Of a stretch of DNA of 64,000 bases, positions 63,441 through 64,000 are shown in pieces (the first letter of the stretch is position 1; every line of letters starts with the position of its first letter). Below the pieces are notes generated by a model. It had not been told where the DNA came from. It saw nothing but the letters and a program-made list of their open reading frames with translations, and did no database searches. Location: NCBI GenBank assembly GCA_022496185.1, contig WTXG01000125.1:47799-111798 (forward strand), given 5' to 3'. Both the position numbers and the translations under genes were made by a program. This stretch comes from Multifurca ochricompacta (Eukaryota; Basidiomycota; Agaricomycetes; Russulales; Russulaceae).

Positions 63441-64000
63441 TGTTACGAATCCCATCCTTCCTACATTCTTTTTCCTGCCCAACGATAACCCCTCCCTGCC
63501 GCCTACGCTTCACTACCAGATCACGTCTCCATCGTGGGATCCGTCACATGCCCTTCGTCCATCCCCGTGACTGTTGCTTGTTCATGTTTACTGCTTGCTT
63601 CTTCGCTTATGCTTATCTCCTTATCATACGATCGGACATTTACTTAATCCCCTATCAGTAGAAGCCAGGCTTTACGCCCTCCGCTTTCAGATATTCGGGC
63701 CCACTTGACTCCGTATCCTTATCGCGTAGACGCCCACTGCTTTACGTATATAAGTCCGCTATAGCTACCCAGTAGACCTTAGACTCGACTTATTGAATAC
63801 ATCGGTGCTTGTCTTCTGGACTTCCCTTGAACGCTCTGACTCGACTGTCTCAAGTACTTCTGGTACTTTCCGCTCAACATCGTCTTAGAGTACAGCCTCT
63901 TTGACTTTGACTCCTCCCGCATAACTCCAAGAGACCCCATTGGTCTCTTATCTGATATACGAACGAACGCTGTCACACAAGTCGTGTGGAACGTCCCGCA
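63441..64000 (+). repeat. 3' LTR of A1, cut by the window end
   Basis: TGTTACGAATCC onward, 560 bp shown of about 577. TATA reads GTATATAAG here (CATATATAAG in the 5' LTR). The AGACTCGACTT start is kept at about 63781-63791. Confidence 0.94.

Larger units (their letters stand above)
56570..64000 (+). mobile_element. Ty3/Gypsy element A1, youngest A copy; 3' LTR runs off the window
   Basis: 5' LTR 56570-57146, self-primer site, gag, pol, ORF3, polypurine tract, 3' LTR from 63441. Inserted into B3 RNase H (flank TCAGT at 56565-56569). CpG-rich. Its lesions are nearly all single-base deletions in or beside short homopolymers, not stops by substitution, in contrast to A2-A7. Confidence 0.95.

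Noticed and set aside
1..64000. Host genes, tRNAs or a CRISPR array
   Set aside because: All long frames are retrotransposon genes or their shadows; repeats are LTRs or short tandem repeats without spacers.

Overview
The window looks like a retrotransposon graveyard from a filamentous fungus, most likely a basidiomycete. I infer this from chromodomain Ty3/Gypsy (Tf1/sushi-type) and Ty1/Copia elements, very short introns with GTRNGT donors and CTRAY branch sites, and strong CpG-to-TpG/CpA decay of the older copies. I see no host gene, tRNA, rRNA or CRISPR array. Nearly every base belongs to six LTR families, named here A, B and F (Ty3), D and E (Copia), and C (one solo LTR).

Layout. 1-5417: Copia D, minus strand, running off the left edge, inserted in an A fragment (A6, 5418-6063). 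6064-11682: A4, minus. 11683-12281: an A LTR at an odd junction. 12282-18295: A5, minus, with its 5' LTR. 18296-23707: A2, plus. A2's 3' LTR is cut by A7 (minus; LTR split between 23708-23843 and 35885-36320, body 36321-37462). A7's LTR is cut by Copia E (23844-35879), and E's gag is cut by Ty3 element F (25131-31916). Target duplications CAATG (E) and TCCTC (F) confirm the two innermost steps of A2 > A7 > E > F. 37463-46693: B1, plus, nearly full length. 46694-49892: inverted 5' part of a second B (B2). 49893-54232: A3, a diverged A copy, interrupted by solo LTR C (53290-54196, duplication CCCTG). 54233-56569: B3, minus, cut by A1. 56570-64000: A1, plus, the youngest A copy; its 3' LTR runs off the right edge.

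How the parts work. Each Ty3 family encodes Gag and a Pol of protease, reverse transcriptase, RNase H, integrase and C-terminal chromodomain. All three appear self-primed like Tf1: the 10-11 nt that start 34-35 bp after the TATA box are perfectly complementary to a site 2 nt inside the 5' LTR. The two Copia families instead carry a site matching the anticodon arm of initiator tRNA-Met. Family A has an extra ORF between pol and the 3' LTR, with a coiled coil and four zinc knuckles. Family B has a 3.6-kb leader before gag that is almost free of ATG yet holds long Met-less open frames.

The most unusual signal is in the LTRs of C, D and E. Each repeats its predicted transcript 5' end a second time, with a GT(N)AGT donor-like sequence right after the first copy. 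In D the first copy carries a canonical 53-nt intron and the second copy lacks exactly that intron, as if copied from spliced RNA.
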